Shown: positions 34,079 to 42,787 of the stretch, piece by piece | Position numbering within the stretch: position 1 is the first letter of the stretch | Layout: each line of letters begins with the position of its first letter | From: Paraburkholderia sp. DHOC27 | Lineage (GTDB): Bacteria; Pseudomonadota; Gammaproteobacteria; Burkholderiales; Burkholderiaceae | Direction of reading: 5' to 3' | Length of the DNA: 64,000 nt | Assembly: GCF_003429005.1 (NCBI RefSeq) | Contig: NZ_QVQV01000012.1 | Coordinates: 118,189-182,188 of the forward strand | Made by a program: the position numbers and the translations under genes | Notes under the pieces: generated by a model | What the model was told of the DNA's origin: nothing | The model's input: only the letters and a program-made list of their open reading frames with translations | The model's database searches: none

Positions 34079-34996
34079 ATGTCCCTCACCTCACGCCAAC
34101 AAGGCGCCATCACCCTCGCCAGCGGCGGTTTGCTGATGGGTACGATCGGCATCTTCGTCGAGGAAGCGCGGCTCGGCGCAATGACGCTGGTGTTTTTCCG
34201 CTGCCTGTTCGGCTTCCTTTCGCTCGCTGGCTATTGCGCGTGGAAAGGCTATTTCAGGGCGCAGCGCTTCACGCCGCGCATGGTGGTGCTCGGCGTGCTG
34301 TCCGGCCTGTTGATGGTCACGCAATGGGTGTGGTTCTTCGACGCCATCCATCGCACCAGCATCGCGGTCGCCACCGTGATCTTTCACGTGCAGCCGTTCT
34401 GGGTCGTGTTGATTGGCGCCGCGCTCTTCAACGAACGGCTGGGCAGCGATCGCCTGTGCTGGATCGCGACGGCGTTTGCCGGACTCGTGCTCGCCTCGGG
34501 CGTGGCCACCACCGAAAACCTGCAAGGCCACGCGAACTATCTGTTCGGCGTGGGCGAGGCGTTGGCGGGTTCGGTGCTGTATGCAAGCGTCACGTTGATC
34601 GCGAAGAGCCTCGGTCAGCTACGCCCGCATCTGTTGACACTCATGCAGTGTGGAGTCGGCGTGATCTGTCTGTCGTTCATCGCGCCGCTCACTTCGCAGC
34701 ACATCGCGCCTATGCAGTGGTTCTGGCTGGTCGGCATGGGCGTGCTGCATACCGGGCTGTCGTACGTGCTGATTTACGGCGCCTTGCCGAAACTCACCAC
34801 GCCCGTGATCGCCGTGCTGCTGTTCGTGTATCCGTTGACGGCAATCGTGGTCGATGCCGTCGTCTACGGACGCGCCCTCTCGGCGCCGCAGCTCGCCGGC
34901 ATGGTGCTGATCGTGGTGGCGAGCCTCGGCGTGAATCTGGGCTGGCCGCTGGTGTCGCTGCTGCGGCGGCACGGCAGGCATCTGCCCACCGAATAA
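34079..34996 (+). CDS. EamA/DMT-family transporter
   Basis: A 305-residue membrane protein with ten hydrophobic segments in two EamA repeats. The first starts at GAITLASGGLLMGTIGIFVEEA and the second near YLFGVGEALAGSVLYASVTL. The conserved LTTPVIAVLLFVYPLTAIVVD of the second repeat is present. I use the ATG at 34079, since the 13 residues read from 34040 are polar and fall within the promoter region. It is divergent from the LysR gene and is its likely regulatory target. Substrate unknown. Confidence 0.88.
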   Translation: MSLTSRQQGAITLASGGLLMGTIGIFVEEARLGAMTLVFFRCLFGFLSLAGYCAWKGYFRAQRFTPRMVVLGVLSGLLMVTQWVWFFDAIHRTSIAVATVIFHVQPFWVVLIGAALFNERLGSDRLCWIATAFAGLVLASGVATTENLQGHANYLFGVGEALAGSVLYASVTLIAKSLGQLRPHLLTLMQCGVGVICLSFIAPLTSQHIAPMQWFWLVGMGVLHTGLSYVLIYGALPKLTTPVIAVLLFVYPLTAIVVDAVVYGRALSAPQLAGMVLIVVASLGVNLGWPLVSLLRRHGRHLPTE

Positions 34997-35021
34997 GCTG
35001 CCGCCACGGCCGCCGCCCAAC

Positions 35022-36329
35022 TCACTGCGGTAACACTTCGCCCTTCGTTTCCGGCGCGAACGGAATGATGAAGAGGCCCACGACGAATGCCAGCGCCGTC
35101 AACGCCACCGGAATCCCCAAGGTGTGCATATGAAGCACGGCCGCGCCGAGTAAAAAGTTGACGCCCGCGCCCACGAAGCGTCCAAACGACGTACAGAACG
35201 CGAACGCTGTAGCCCGTACCCGCGTTTCGAACTGCTCGGGCAGCCACAGGCTGAAGAGCGCGAAGTTGCCGCCGAAAAAGCCGAGCACGCACAGCCAGGC
35301 GATGAACGACACGAGTCCGTTGGGCATGTAGAAGGACCAGCCGAAGCTGCCCACGATCGCCACCGCCATCCCCGCAAAATAGATCGCCAGCGTCTTCCTG
35401 CGACCCAGCCGTTCCGCGAGCGGCGGCAGTGCGAGACAGCCGAGCACGGTCGAGATCGACAGCAAACCGGTCGCGATCGAGGCCGTTCTGACAGCATCCG
35501 CCTTGTTCATGCCAGCGCGCGTGGCCAACTGGATCACCGCCGACGGTTCATACACGGCGCCCGCCCACAAACCGATGATTGCAATGGTCAGCAGCGCGCA
35601 CGCTACCCACGTGCGGCGACGGTACACGGGCCCGAGAATCTCGCGCAGCGGCTTGCGTTGCACGGTCTTGACGTCGGCCTTTTCGGCTTTCTGCCACTTC
35701 TCCGGTTCCTTCACGCGCAGCAGGATCAGAATGGCCACCACGACCGGCACCGCGCCCGTCAGGAACATGGCGCGCCAGCCGTAGTGCACGCCGATCGTGT
35801 AATTGAGCGCAGCGGCGAGGAAGAAGCCCGCGTAATAGCCGGTCTGCAGATAGCCCGCGCCCATCTTGCGGCGATCTTCCGGCCACGCTTCCGCCACGTA
35901 TGTGCCGGCCAGCGCCCATTCACCGCCAATCCCCACCCCGGCAACGAAGCGGTAGATGGCGAGTTCCCAGACGTTGTGCGAAGTCGCCGAGAGACCGGTG
36001 AAGATCGCGAACGTGAAGATGGTGCCCGCCAGCACCTTGGTGCGCCCGAAGCGGTCGGCGAGCGGCCCCCAGATGAAGGAGAGTCCCCAGCCGATCAGGA
36101 ACAGTGCGAACAGGATCGAGCCGGCCAGCCCGACATTGGCCGGCGTGGCCGCGTAGCCCGAGCGCGGCAGTAATTCGGTCAAGGCGGGAGTGAGCACGAG
36201 GGCGTAGATGAATGAATCCATCCCATCCAGGGTCCAGCCCGCCCAGGCGCCCCAGAAGCCAGCAATCTGCGAGCGGTTTAGCGGCGTGCGTAGCCGCGCA
36301 GCCCGCGCGCGGTCGGTAATCGAATTCAT
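35022..36329 (-). CDS. MFS transporter, candidate malonate/organic-acid importer
   Basis: A 435-residue major facilitator with twelve predicted helices. The loop 2-3 motif is ADRFGRTKV and the loop 8-9 copy AERLGRRKT. The helix 4-5 segment GVGIGGEWALAGTYVAEAWP is typical of the aromatic/organic acid-proton symporter and sialate/lactate-like groups. GGAGG lies 7 bases before the ATG. It is divergent from the malonate decarboxylase operon and its GntR regulator over 246 bases; the usual malonate carriers (MdcF, MadLM/MdcLM) are absent, so it is the best candidate for malonate uptake. That role is inferred from context only. Confidence 0.85.
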   Translation of the reverse strand: MNSITDRARAARLRTPLNRSQIAGFWGAWAGWTLDGMDSFIYALVLTPALTELLPRSGYAATPANVGLAGSILFALFLIGWGLSFIWGPLADRFGRTKVLAGTIFTFAIFTGLSATSHNVWELAIYRFVAGVGIGGEWALAGTYVAEAWPEDRRKMGAGYLQTGYYAGFFLAAALNYTIGVHYGWRAMFLTGAVPVVVAILILLRVKEPEKWQKAEKADVKTVQRKPLREILGPVYRRRTWVACALLTIAIIGLWAGAVYEPSAVIQLATRAGMNKADAVRTASIATGLLSISTVLGCLALPPLAERLGRRKTLAIYFAGMAVAIVGSFGWSFYMPNGLVSFIAWLCVLGFFGGNFALFSLWLPEQFETRVRATAFAFCTSFGRFVGAGVNFLLGAAVLHMHTLGIPVALTALAFVVGLFIIPFAPETKGEVLPQ

Positions 36330-36554
36330 CGTGCTCCTCCGGTCCTACGGTTGGAATGCCTATCATGGACAACGGGACAGCTTGACTGCTACAGCACCAG
36401 CAAATTCGGGACCTTTATCTTCAGCAATAACGGGAAACCGCGAGGAAACCGCGGCCAACAGTGCGGCATCGGCGCGTATTTATCCCGCGCCTCCGGCGAG
36501 TACATCGCCAACCGATCACGCCCTTGATTTAACCCTTGCCGAAATTCGCTTCAT

Positions 36555-36573
36555 TTCATATATAATATTTGAA
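36555..36573 (+). promoter_or_regulatory. mdc operon promoter and dyad operator
   Basis: TTCATATATAATATTTGAA is a 19-bp near-perfect palindrome (one mismatched pair plus the centre). It contains a consensus -10, TATAAT (36561-36566), and ends two bases before the GntR-gene ATG. A TTGCCG -35-like hexamer lies at 36536, 19 bp from the -10. FadR-type GntR repressors of malonate operons bind short AT-rich palindromes, so autoregulation is likely. Confidence 0.55.
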
Positions 36574-36575
36574 CT

Positions 36576-37376
36576 ATGAGCGATGCAACAGATGGTTTTC
36601 CCTTAGGCGGCGCGCAAACCGCCCCCTTCCTGCCGGTGGCGGCGTCGCCGCGGGCCAGCACGTCACGCGTCATTGCGGACGCGCTGCGCACGGCGATTGT
36701 CGAAGGCACACTGGCGCCCGGCGCCCCGCTGCGGCAAGACGCCATTGCGCGGCATTTTTCGGTGAGCGCGATTCCGGTGCGCGAGGCGCTGCGTCAACTG
36801 GAAAGCGAAGGCTGGGCGCGCACCGCTGTGCACAAGGGCGCGACGGTCGCGCCGCTCTCGGCCGACGAAGCGCGGGAAATCTACGAAATCCGCTCGGCGC
36901 TCGAGAGTCTCGCCATTGGTCTCGCCATTCCGCTGCACACGGCGGCCACGCTGCGTCATGCGGAAACACTCTGCCGCGAAGCCGAAGCCGAACTGGACCC
37001 GTCGCTGTACGTCACGCGTAACGAGGCGTTTCATATGAGCCTCTATGCGCCGGCTGCACGGCCGCAACTCGCGGAGATGATCGCCACGCTGCACCGGCGC
37101 GGCGAGCGCTATCTGCGCCTCAAATTCGGCTTGCCTCTCTACAAGCACGAGTCCGACCAGGAACACGTGGCGTTGCTCGACGCCGTCCTGCGCCGCGACA
37201 TTCCCACGGCTCGCTCACTGGTCACCGAGCATCTGCTCGGTACCGGCGACCTGCTGTTCCGTTTCCTGACTGAACGTGCGTCGGCCGAGGCCGCGCAAGT
37301 GAAGCAACGCAGACCGCGCGGCAGACCCGCGCGCACCACTTCGGGAGCTGAATCCGCCGATGAACCCTCAAGCTGA
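36576..37376 (+). CDS. GntR-family regulator of the malonate operon (MdcY-like)
   Basis: A 266-residue FadR/FCD-subfamily GntR regulator. The winged helix covers about residues 28-95 (LRQDAIARHFSVSAIPVREA as recognition region), and the helical FCD domain follows with its metal-binding His/Asp pattern (RNEAFHMSLYAPA and HVALLDAVLRRD). The C-terminus is basic (QRRPRGRPAR). Its final 17 bases overlap mdcA, so it is the first gene of the operon. A homologous repressor, MdcY, controls malonate decarboxylase in Acinetobacter. The start lies almost on the predicted transcription start. Confidence 0.88.
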   Translation: MSDATDGFPLGGAQTAPFLPVAASPRASTSRVIADALRTAIVEGTLAPGAPLRQDAIARHFSVSAIPVREALRQLESEGWARTAVHKGATVAPLSADEAREIYEIRSALESLAIGLAIPLHTAATLRHAETLCREAEAELDPSLYVTRNEAFHMSLYAPAARPQLAEMIATLHRRGERYLRLKFGLPLYKHESDQEHVALLDAVLRRDIPTARSLVTEHLLGTGDLLFRFLTERASAEAAQVKQRRPRGRPARTTSGAESADEPSS

Positions 37377-39039
37377 AGCCTCACCTACTGCCGCTAACGC
37401 ACTCGCGGCGCGTTCATGGACCACGAAGCGCGACGAGAAAGCGCGGCGTCTCGCGCTTATCAAACCGTGGCTCGAAGACGGCGTGCTGCCCACCGCGCGC
37501 ATCGTCGATGCGCTGGAAACGCTGATCCGTCCGGGCGATCGCGTCGCGCTGGAAGGCAACAACCAGAAGCAGGCCGACTTTCTGTCGCGCTCGTTTGCGA
37601 AGGTCGATCCGCACAAGATTCACGACGTGCATCTGCTGATTTCGAGCATTGGCCGCCCCGAGCATCTGACCTTGTTCGAACGCGGAATCGCCCATAAGGT
37701 CGATTTCGCCTTTGCCGGTCCGCAAAGCCTGCGGGTTGCGCAACTGCTCGAAGATGGTCAGCTCGAGATCGGCTCCATTTATACGTACGTCGAACTGTAT
37801 GCGCGGATGTTTGTGGACCTGACGCCGAACGTCGCCCTGATCTGCGCGGAGAAAGCCGACCGGCACGGCAATCTCTACACCGGCCCGAACACCGAAGACA
37901 CGCCCACCATTGCCGAGGCCGCCGCGTTCCGTCACGGCATCGTGATCGTGCAGGTCAACGAGATCGTCGATGAACTGCCGCGCGTGGATATTCCCGGCTC
38001 GTGGATCGACGTGGTCGTGCAGGCCGACCGGCCCTTCGCCGTGGAGCCGCTGTTCACGCGCGACCCGCGTCATATCGGCGACCTGCAGGTGCTCACCGCG
38101 ATGATGACGATTCGCGGCATCTACGAAGCGTATGGAGTGACCTCGCTCAACCACGGTATCGGCTTCGATACGGCGGCGATCGAACTGCTCTTGCCCACTT
38201 ATGGCGAGTCGCTCGGCCTGAAGGGCAAAATCTGCCGCAACTGGACGCTCAATCCACACCCCACGCTGATTCCCGCCATCGAATCGGGCTGGGTCGACAG
38301 CATCCATTGCTTTGGTAGCGAAGTGGGCATGGAGCGCTATATCGAGGCACGCCCTGACGTTTTCTTCACCGGCAGCGACGGCAGCCTGCGTTCGAACCGC
38401 GTGCTGTGCCAACTGGCCGGGCAATACGGCGTGGATCTGTTCATCGGTTCGACGCTGCAGATTGATGGCGACGGCAATTCGTCGACCGTCACACGGGGCC
38501 GGCTGGCCGGCTTCGGCGGCGCGCCGAACATGGGTCACGACCCGCGCGGACGTCGTCATTCGAGCGAAGCCTGGCTCAAGTTGCTGAGCGATCAAGGGCC
38601 GGTTTCGCGCGGCCAGAAACTCGTCGTGCAACTGGTCGAAACCTACAAGAAAGGCGGCGAGCCGACCTTCGTGGACGAACTCGACGCCGTGGCCGTAGGC
38701 ACCAAGAGTCACATGCCCATCGCCCCGGTGATGATCTATGGCGACGACGTCAGCCATGTCGTCACGGAAGAAGGCATCGCGCATTTGCACAAGGCCGAGG
38801 GTGTCGACGAACGGCGCGCGGCGATTGCAGCCGTGGCCGGCGTCACGCCGATCGGTCTGCGTGCGAAGCCGGAAAAGACCGCCGAGCTGCGTCGGCGCGG
38901 CATCGTCGCGTATCCGGAAGACCTGGGCATCCGTCGCGGCGAGGCCAAGCGTTCGCTGCTGGCCGCGCGCAGCATCGACGATCTCGTGACGTGGTCGGGC
39001 GGTTTGTATGCGCCGCCCGCACGCTTCCGGAGCTGGTAA
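37360..39039 (+). CDS. mdcA: malonate decarboxylase alpha subunit (acetyl-ACP:malonate transferase)
   Basis: A 559-residue CoA-transferase-like subunit that swaps acetyl for malonyl on the acyl carrier protein MdcC. The N-terminal RLALIKPWLEDGVLP and PGDRVALEGNNQKQADFLSRS are highly conserved in MdcA, as is SLNHGIGFDTAAIELLLPTY in the centre. Length agrees with Klebsiella and Pseudomonas MdcA. The operon decarboxylates malonate to acetate and CO2 for use as carbon source. Its start overlaps the regulator gene; mdcB follows after 2 bases. Confidence 0.95.
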   Translation: MNPQAEASPTAANALAARSWTTKRDEKARRLALIKPWLEDGVLPTARIVDALETLIRPGDRVALEGNNQKQADFLSRSFAKVDPHKIHDVHLLISSIGRPEHLTLFERGIAHKVDFAFAGPQSLRVAQLLEDGQLEIGSIYTYVELYARMFVDLTPNVALICAEKADRHGNLYTGPNTEDTPTIAEAAAFRHGIVIVQVNEIVDELPRVDIPGSWIDVVVQADRPFAVEPLFTRDPRHIGDLQVLTAMMTIRGIYEAYGVTSLNHGIGFDTAAIELLLPTYGESLGLKGKICRNWTLNPHPTLIPAIESGWVDSIHCFGSEVGMERYIEARPDVFFTGSDGSLRSNRVLCQLAGQYGVDLFIGSTLQIDGDGNSSTVTRGRLAGFGGAPNMGHDPRGRRHSSEAWLKLLSDQGPVSRGQKLVVQLVETYKKGGEPTFVDELDAVAVGTKSHMPIAPVMIYGDDVSHVVTEEGIAHLHKAEGVDERRAAIAAVAGVTPIGLRAKPEKTAELRRRGIVAYPEDLGIRRGEAKRSLLAARSIDDLVTWSGGLYAPPARFRSW

Positions 39040-39041
39040 TC

Positions 39042-40094
39042 ATGGGGACTCCTGCGCTTATCACGCCATCCGGGCGGCGCGTTTTACGGCGTGCGGTAGC
39101 GTCGCGTGCTGGCGCGTCATCTGCGTCAACTGCGCCATGCGCGGCTGTGACCGCCGCGTCGCGTGCCGCCGCCCTTACCTTGTTGTCCGAATGCCGGAGC
39201 GAAGCTCGCCTCACGCGCAGCTATGACGATGCCACGCTCGCGCGGCTCGCCGTCACCGCGCTGATGGATGAAGTGCAGCTCACGCCTAAACCTGCGCTGG
39301 TGGATCGGCGCGGCAGCGGCGCGCACCGCGATCTCGATCTCGATCTCATGCTGCGCTCCGCGCATTCGCTCGAACCGACGTTCGCCGCGCTGGCGCGCGC
39401 CGCCCGTCACCGTGTCCCGTCCGCCACGCTGCGCGCCGAACTGGCGCAGATCGGCCGCGCCGGCGAACTGGCGATGATGCAGGCCACTGGCGGCAGCAAT
39501 GCGCATCGCGGTGCAATCTGGATCGTCGGTTTGCTGGTCGCGGGCGCGGCGATGCAAGCCACCGAGCACGCAACGCCTGTGGATCATGCGGCCGCGATTT
39601 GCCAGCTCGCGGCGCAGATCGCCTGCTTTCCCGACCACTCCGCTGACCCGGCCGCGTCCGTCGACAGTCACGGCGAACGCGTACGCCAGCGTTATCAGGT
39701 GGGCGGCGCGCGCCAGCAGGCACAGGACGGCTTTCCCCACGTGATCGAGATCGGCCTGCCCGCGCTGCACGCAGCGCGGGCAGGCCACGTGCCGGAAGCC
39801 GCGGCCCGCCTCGATGCGCTGTTAGCCATCATGGCCTCGCTCGACGACACCTGCCTGCTGCATCGCGCGGGTCTCGCGGGTCTGCATGCGGGCAAGACGG
39901 GTGCGCGCCGCGTACTGGAATCCGGCGGCAGTTCGACCGCGTCCGGCGCTCTCGCGCTCGCCGAACTCGAGCGCGCGCTGCTGGCCCTCAACGCCTCTCC
40001 CGGCGGCTCGGCCGATCTGCTCGCCGCCACTCTTTTCATCGACATGCTGGTGCGTCACGACATCAGCGGGAGCCAAGCTTCATGGAACATCTGA
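39042..40094 (+). CDS. mdcB: triphosphoribosyl-dephospho-CoA synthase
   Basis: A 350-residue enzyme of the CitG/MdcB family that makes the precursor of the 2'-(5''-phosphoribosyl)-3'-dephospho-CoA prosthetic group from dephospho-CoA and ATP. The core VTALMDEVQLTPKPALVDRRGSGAHRDLD contains the conserved PxLVDxxxxGxHxD nucleotide-binding motif, and ATGGSNAHRGAIW is the second hallmark. A poorly conserved Ala/Arg-rich N-terminal 50 residues precedes it. The ATG at 39042 comes 2 bases after the mdcA stop. The 3' end overlaps mdcC by 13 bases. Confidence 0.93.
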   Translation: MGTPALITPSGRRVLRRAVASRAGASSASTAPCAAVTAASRAAALTLLSECRSEARLTRSYDDATLARLAVTALMDEVQLTPKPALVDRRGSGAHRDLDLDLMLRSAHSLEPTFAALARAARHRVPSATLRAELAQIGRAGELAMMQATGGSNAHRGAIWIVGLLVAGAAMQATEHATPVDHAAAICQLAAQIACFPDHSADPAASVDSHGERVRQRYQVGGARQQAQDGFPHVIEIGLPALHAARAGHVPEAAARLDALLAIMASLDDTCLLHRAGLAGLHAGKTGARRVLESGGSSTASGALALAELERALLALNASPGGSADLLAATLFIDMLVRHDISGSQASWNI

Positions 40095-40387
40095 CCTTCG
40101 ATTATCCGGCGCAGCGCGCCGTTACGAACCGTGCCCACGTGGGCGTGGTCGGCTCGGGCGACCTCGAGGTGCTGCTGTCGCCGGCTCAGGCGATGACCGC
40201 GAAAGTGGTCGTCAACACCAGTGTGGATGGCTACAGCCATATCTGGAAGAGCGTGCTGGACCGCTTCTTCACGCGCTACGACGGCGCCGCGCAGATCGAG
40301 ATCAATGATTTCGGCGCCACGCCTGGCGTGGTCGCGTTGCGTCTTGCTGAAGCCGTCGAAGAAGCCGAACGGGGAGACACAGCATGA
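40082..40387 (+). CDS. mdcC: malonate decarboxylase acyl carrier protein (delta subunit)
   Basis: A 101-residue acyl carrier protein. The prosthetic group is attached to a serine within VGSGDLEVLL; here that is Ser25, the same number reported for the Klebsiella protein. The motif IEINDFGATPGVVALRL near the C-terminus is also family-typical. It shuttles malonyl and acetyl thioesters between MdcA and the MdcDE decarboxylase. Both ends overlap neighbours (mdcB and mdcD), consistent with tightly coupled translation. Confidence 0.95.
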   Translation: MEHLTFDYPAQRAVTNRAHVGVVGSGDLEVLLSPAQAMTAKVVVNTSVDGYSHIWKSVLDRFFTRYDGAAQIEINDFGATPGVVALRLAEAVEEAERGDTA

Positions 40388-41268
40388 GCAGCGTCGCCAC
40401 TCCCCAATCCACGCCGGTGCTGCATGACAGCTTTATCGAACTGTCCGCGCGTGAACGTGCGCGCACATTGCTCGATGCCGGCACTTTCCGCGAACTGCTC
40501 GGACCGTTCGACCGCATCGAATCGCCGTGGCTGCCGCTGCAAGGCATCGTCTGCCAGGCCGACGACGGTTGCGTGATCGCCCGCGGCACCATCGACGGCG
40601 AACCCGCTGTCGTCGCGGCGATCGAATCGGCGTTTCAGGGCGGCAGCATCGGCGAGGTGTCGGGCAGCAAGATCGCCGCCACGCTCGAACTCGCGTTGCG
40701 CGATTGCGAACGCGGCAAGCCGGTGCGTCCGGTGATCCTCTTCGAAACCGGCGGCGTGCGTTTGCAGGAAGCCAATCTCGGCCTCGCCGTGATCGCCGAG
40801 ATGCAGGCCGCGATCGTCGCCCTGCGCCGGCACGTGCCGGTGGTCGGCGTGATTTCCGGCATGGTGGGCTGCTTCGGCGGCATGTCGCTCACCGCCGCGC
40901 TGTGCTCGTATCTGGTGGTGACGAAACAGGGACGTTTCGGCATGAACGGGCCGGAAGTGATCGAACAGGAAGCCGGTATCGAAGAACTGGATTCCAGCGA
41001 CCGGCGTCGTGTGTGGCAACTGATTGGCGGCGAGCAGCGCGCAAAGACGGGACTCGCAGATCTTCTCGTCGAGGACGATCCGAAGGCGGTGCGTGCCGCG
41101 ATTCAACGGGCCTTCGAGCAAGGCATTCCTGCCGCGCATCGTACCGAGCAGGTAGAGACGTACCTCGCGCTGCTCGCGCAGATGGATCCGGCCGACGTCA
41201 CCCCTGAAACCATGCGCAACGTGTTCCATGCCAACACTGCGCTCGCATCGTCCAAGGAGGCCGTATGA
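40384..41268 (+). CDS. mdcD: malonate decarboxylase beta subunit
   Basis: A 294-residue carboxyltransferase-fold subunit that decarboxylates malonyl-S-ACP together with MdcE. Crotonase-like signatures are VIFLFETGG-type (VILFETGGVRLQEANLGLAV) and the oxyanion-hole glycines in GVISGMVGCFGGMSLTAALC. FGMNGPEVIEQEAGIEELDSSD is characteristic of MdcD. Start and stop overlap mdcC and mdcE by 4 bases each (ATGA). Confidence 0.95.
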   Translation: MSSVATPQSTPVLHDSFIELSARERARTLLDAGTFRELLGPFDRIESPWLPLQGIVCQADDGCVIARGTIDGEPAVVAAIESAFQGGSIGEVSGSKIAATLELALRDCERGKPVRPVILFETGGVRLQEANLGLAVIAEMQAAIVALRRHVPVVGVISGMVGCFGGMSLTAALCSYLVVTKQGRFGMNGPEVIEQEAGIEELDSSDRRRVWQLIGGEQRAKTGLADLLVEDDPKAVRAAIQRAFEQGIPAAHRTEQVETYLALLAQMDPADVTPETMRNVFHANTALASSKEAV

Positions 41269-42092
41269 GCGACACGACCCACTCCACCACGCTCAGCCGC
41301 GGCGCGCGCTGGTTCCGCGCCCTCGCCGGCGAGCCTGTCAGCGCCGCGCCGGTGTGGAGCGGCGACGCCGCGCTCGGCAATGAAACCGCGCGCTTTATCA
41401 CCGTGGTGCCCGACCCGCACAACCGCTTTCCGCGCGCCGTCGACAACGTGGTTGGCCTCGAACAGGGCTGGCAACTCGCCCGCGCCGTGCGCGAAGTGAT
41501 TGCGCTCGATGAGAAGGCCAGCACGCGCCGTCCGATCGTGGCGATTGTCGACGTGAAGAGTCAGGCCTATGGCTACCGCGAAGAGACGCTTGGCGTTCAC
41601 CTTGCGTGCGCGGCCGCCGTGGATGCTTACGCGACCGCACGCAACGCCGGCCATCCGGTGGTTGCGATGATCGTCGGGCCCGCCATGTCCGGCGCGTTTC
41701 TCGCACATGGCTACCAGGCCAACCGGATCGTCGCGCTGGATGCGCCCGGCACGATGGTGCATGCGATGGGCAAGGAAGCGGCCGCACGCGTGACGCGTCG
41801 TACGGTCGAAGCGCTCGAAGCACTCGGCGAAACCATCGTGCCGATGTCGTATTCGATGGCGTCGTTTGCCAAGCTCGGCCTGCTCGATGAATTGATCATG
41901 GGTGTCGACGCCGATGCGCCGACCGCCGCGCACATCGAAAACGTGCGCCAGGTGCTCAGCAATGCGGTACGCGGCGCTCGCGACGACAAGCCAGGTCTCG
42001 CGCGCCGTCTCGACTCTGAAATGGCGCAGAAGAACCGCGCGGCCTCCATCGAAGTGCGCCGGCGTCTCGCGCAGCAGTGGGACGCTGCGTAA
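41265..42092 (+). CDS. mdcE: malonate decarboxylase gamma subunit
   Basis: A 275-residue co-decarboxylase subunit, the partner of MdcD. The segments RGARWFRALAGEP at the N-terminus, PIVAIVDVKSQAYGYREE and GPAMSGAFLAHGYQANRIVALD in the centre match MdcE; the last carries the oxyanion-hole glycines. It assembles with MdcA, MdcC and MdcD into the soluble complex. Its TAA stop shares a base with the mdcG ATG (TAATG). Confidence 0.95.
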   Translation: MSDTTHSTTLSRGARWFRALAGEPVSAAPVWSGDAALGNETARFITVVPDPHNRFPRAVDNVVGLEQGWQLARAVREVIALDEKASTRRPIVAIVDVKSQAYGYREETLGVHLACAAAVDAYATARNAGHPVVAMIVGPAMSGAFLAHGYQANRIVALDAPGTMVHAMGKEAAARVTRRTVEALEALGETIVPMSYSMASFAKLGLLDELIMGVDADAPTAAHIENVRQVLSNAVRGARDDKPGLARRLDSEMAQKNRAASIEVRRRLAQQWDAA

Positions 42093-42787
42093 TGTCGCCA
42101 ACGTGCGCCCCCGCGCCGTTCGACGCCAGCGCCGCGTTGTCCTGCGACACCCGCTGGCGGGCGCATGATCTGCTGCGTCTGCGTCGCCTGCCGCAACCGG
42201 AAGGCGAGCCCGAGTGGGTACGCTACGCCTTCGCGCGTGCGCCATTCGCGGTGGTGCGGCGCGCGCCGGCCGCGTTCGGTGTGGTGGCGGTGGGCATGCG
42301 CGGCGCGAATCGCGCGCAACGCTACGCCACATGGGCGGAAGCCGACGATATCGTGGAGATCATCTCCCCGGAAGATTTTGCTGCCAGCTGGCCGGCGGCG
42401 ATTGGGCGCCGCGCACTGCCCGCGTTTGCCACGCTCGACGTATTGCGGCGCGAAGCGCTGACGCTGCGAGGATTTGCGTGGGGTCCCACGGGCAGCGCAG
42501 GCTTCGAACTGGCGACGCAAGTCCCCACGGTTAGCGTGACGAGCGATCTCGATCTATTGATCCGGACTCCAAACCATCTTTCACGCGACGAGGCCACGCA
42601 ACTCTTTACCGAGCTGCAGGCTCACGCGTTGCGCGCCGGCAGCCGTGTCGACGTGCAACTCGAAACGCCCGCTGGTGGCGTCGCACTCGCCGAGTGGGCC
42701 TCCGGCAGAGCGCGCGTGATGGCACGTCATGCGCAAGGTCCACGGCTGCTCGCCGATCCGTGGGCGACTCAAGCCGGGCAGACGTGA
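42092..42787 (+). CDS. mdcG: phosphoribosyl-dephospho-CoA transferase (holo-ACP synthase)
   Basis: A 231-residue nucleotidyltransferase that loads the prosthetic group from the MdcB product onto MdcC. The catalytic strand is SVTSDLDLLIRTP with its metal-binding Asp pair (DLDLLI), and RVDVQLETPAGGVALAEWA supplies the third acidic residue and the conserved MdcG tail motif. N-terminal RWRAHDLLRL matches the family. It starts in TAATG with mdcE and ends in TGATG with mdcH. Confidence 0.92.
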   Translation: MSPTCAPAPFDASAALSCDTRWRAHDLLRLRRLPQPEGEPEWVRYAFARAPFAVVRRAPAAFGVVAVGMRGANRAQRYATWAEADDIVEIISPEDFAASWPAAIGRRALPAFATLDVLRREALTLRGFAWGPTGSAGFELATQVPTVSVTSDLDLLIRTPNHLSRDEATQLFTELQAHALRAGSRVDVQLETPAGGVALAEWASGRARVMARHAQGPRLLADPWATQAGQT

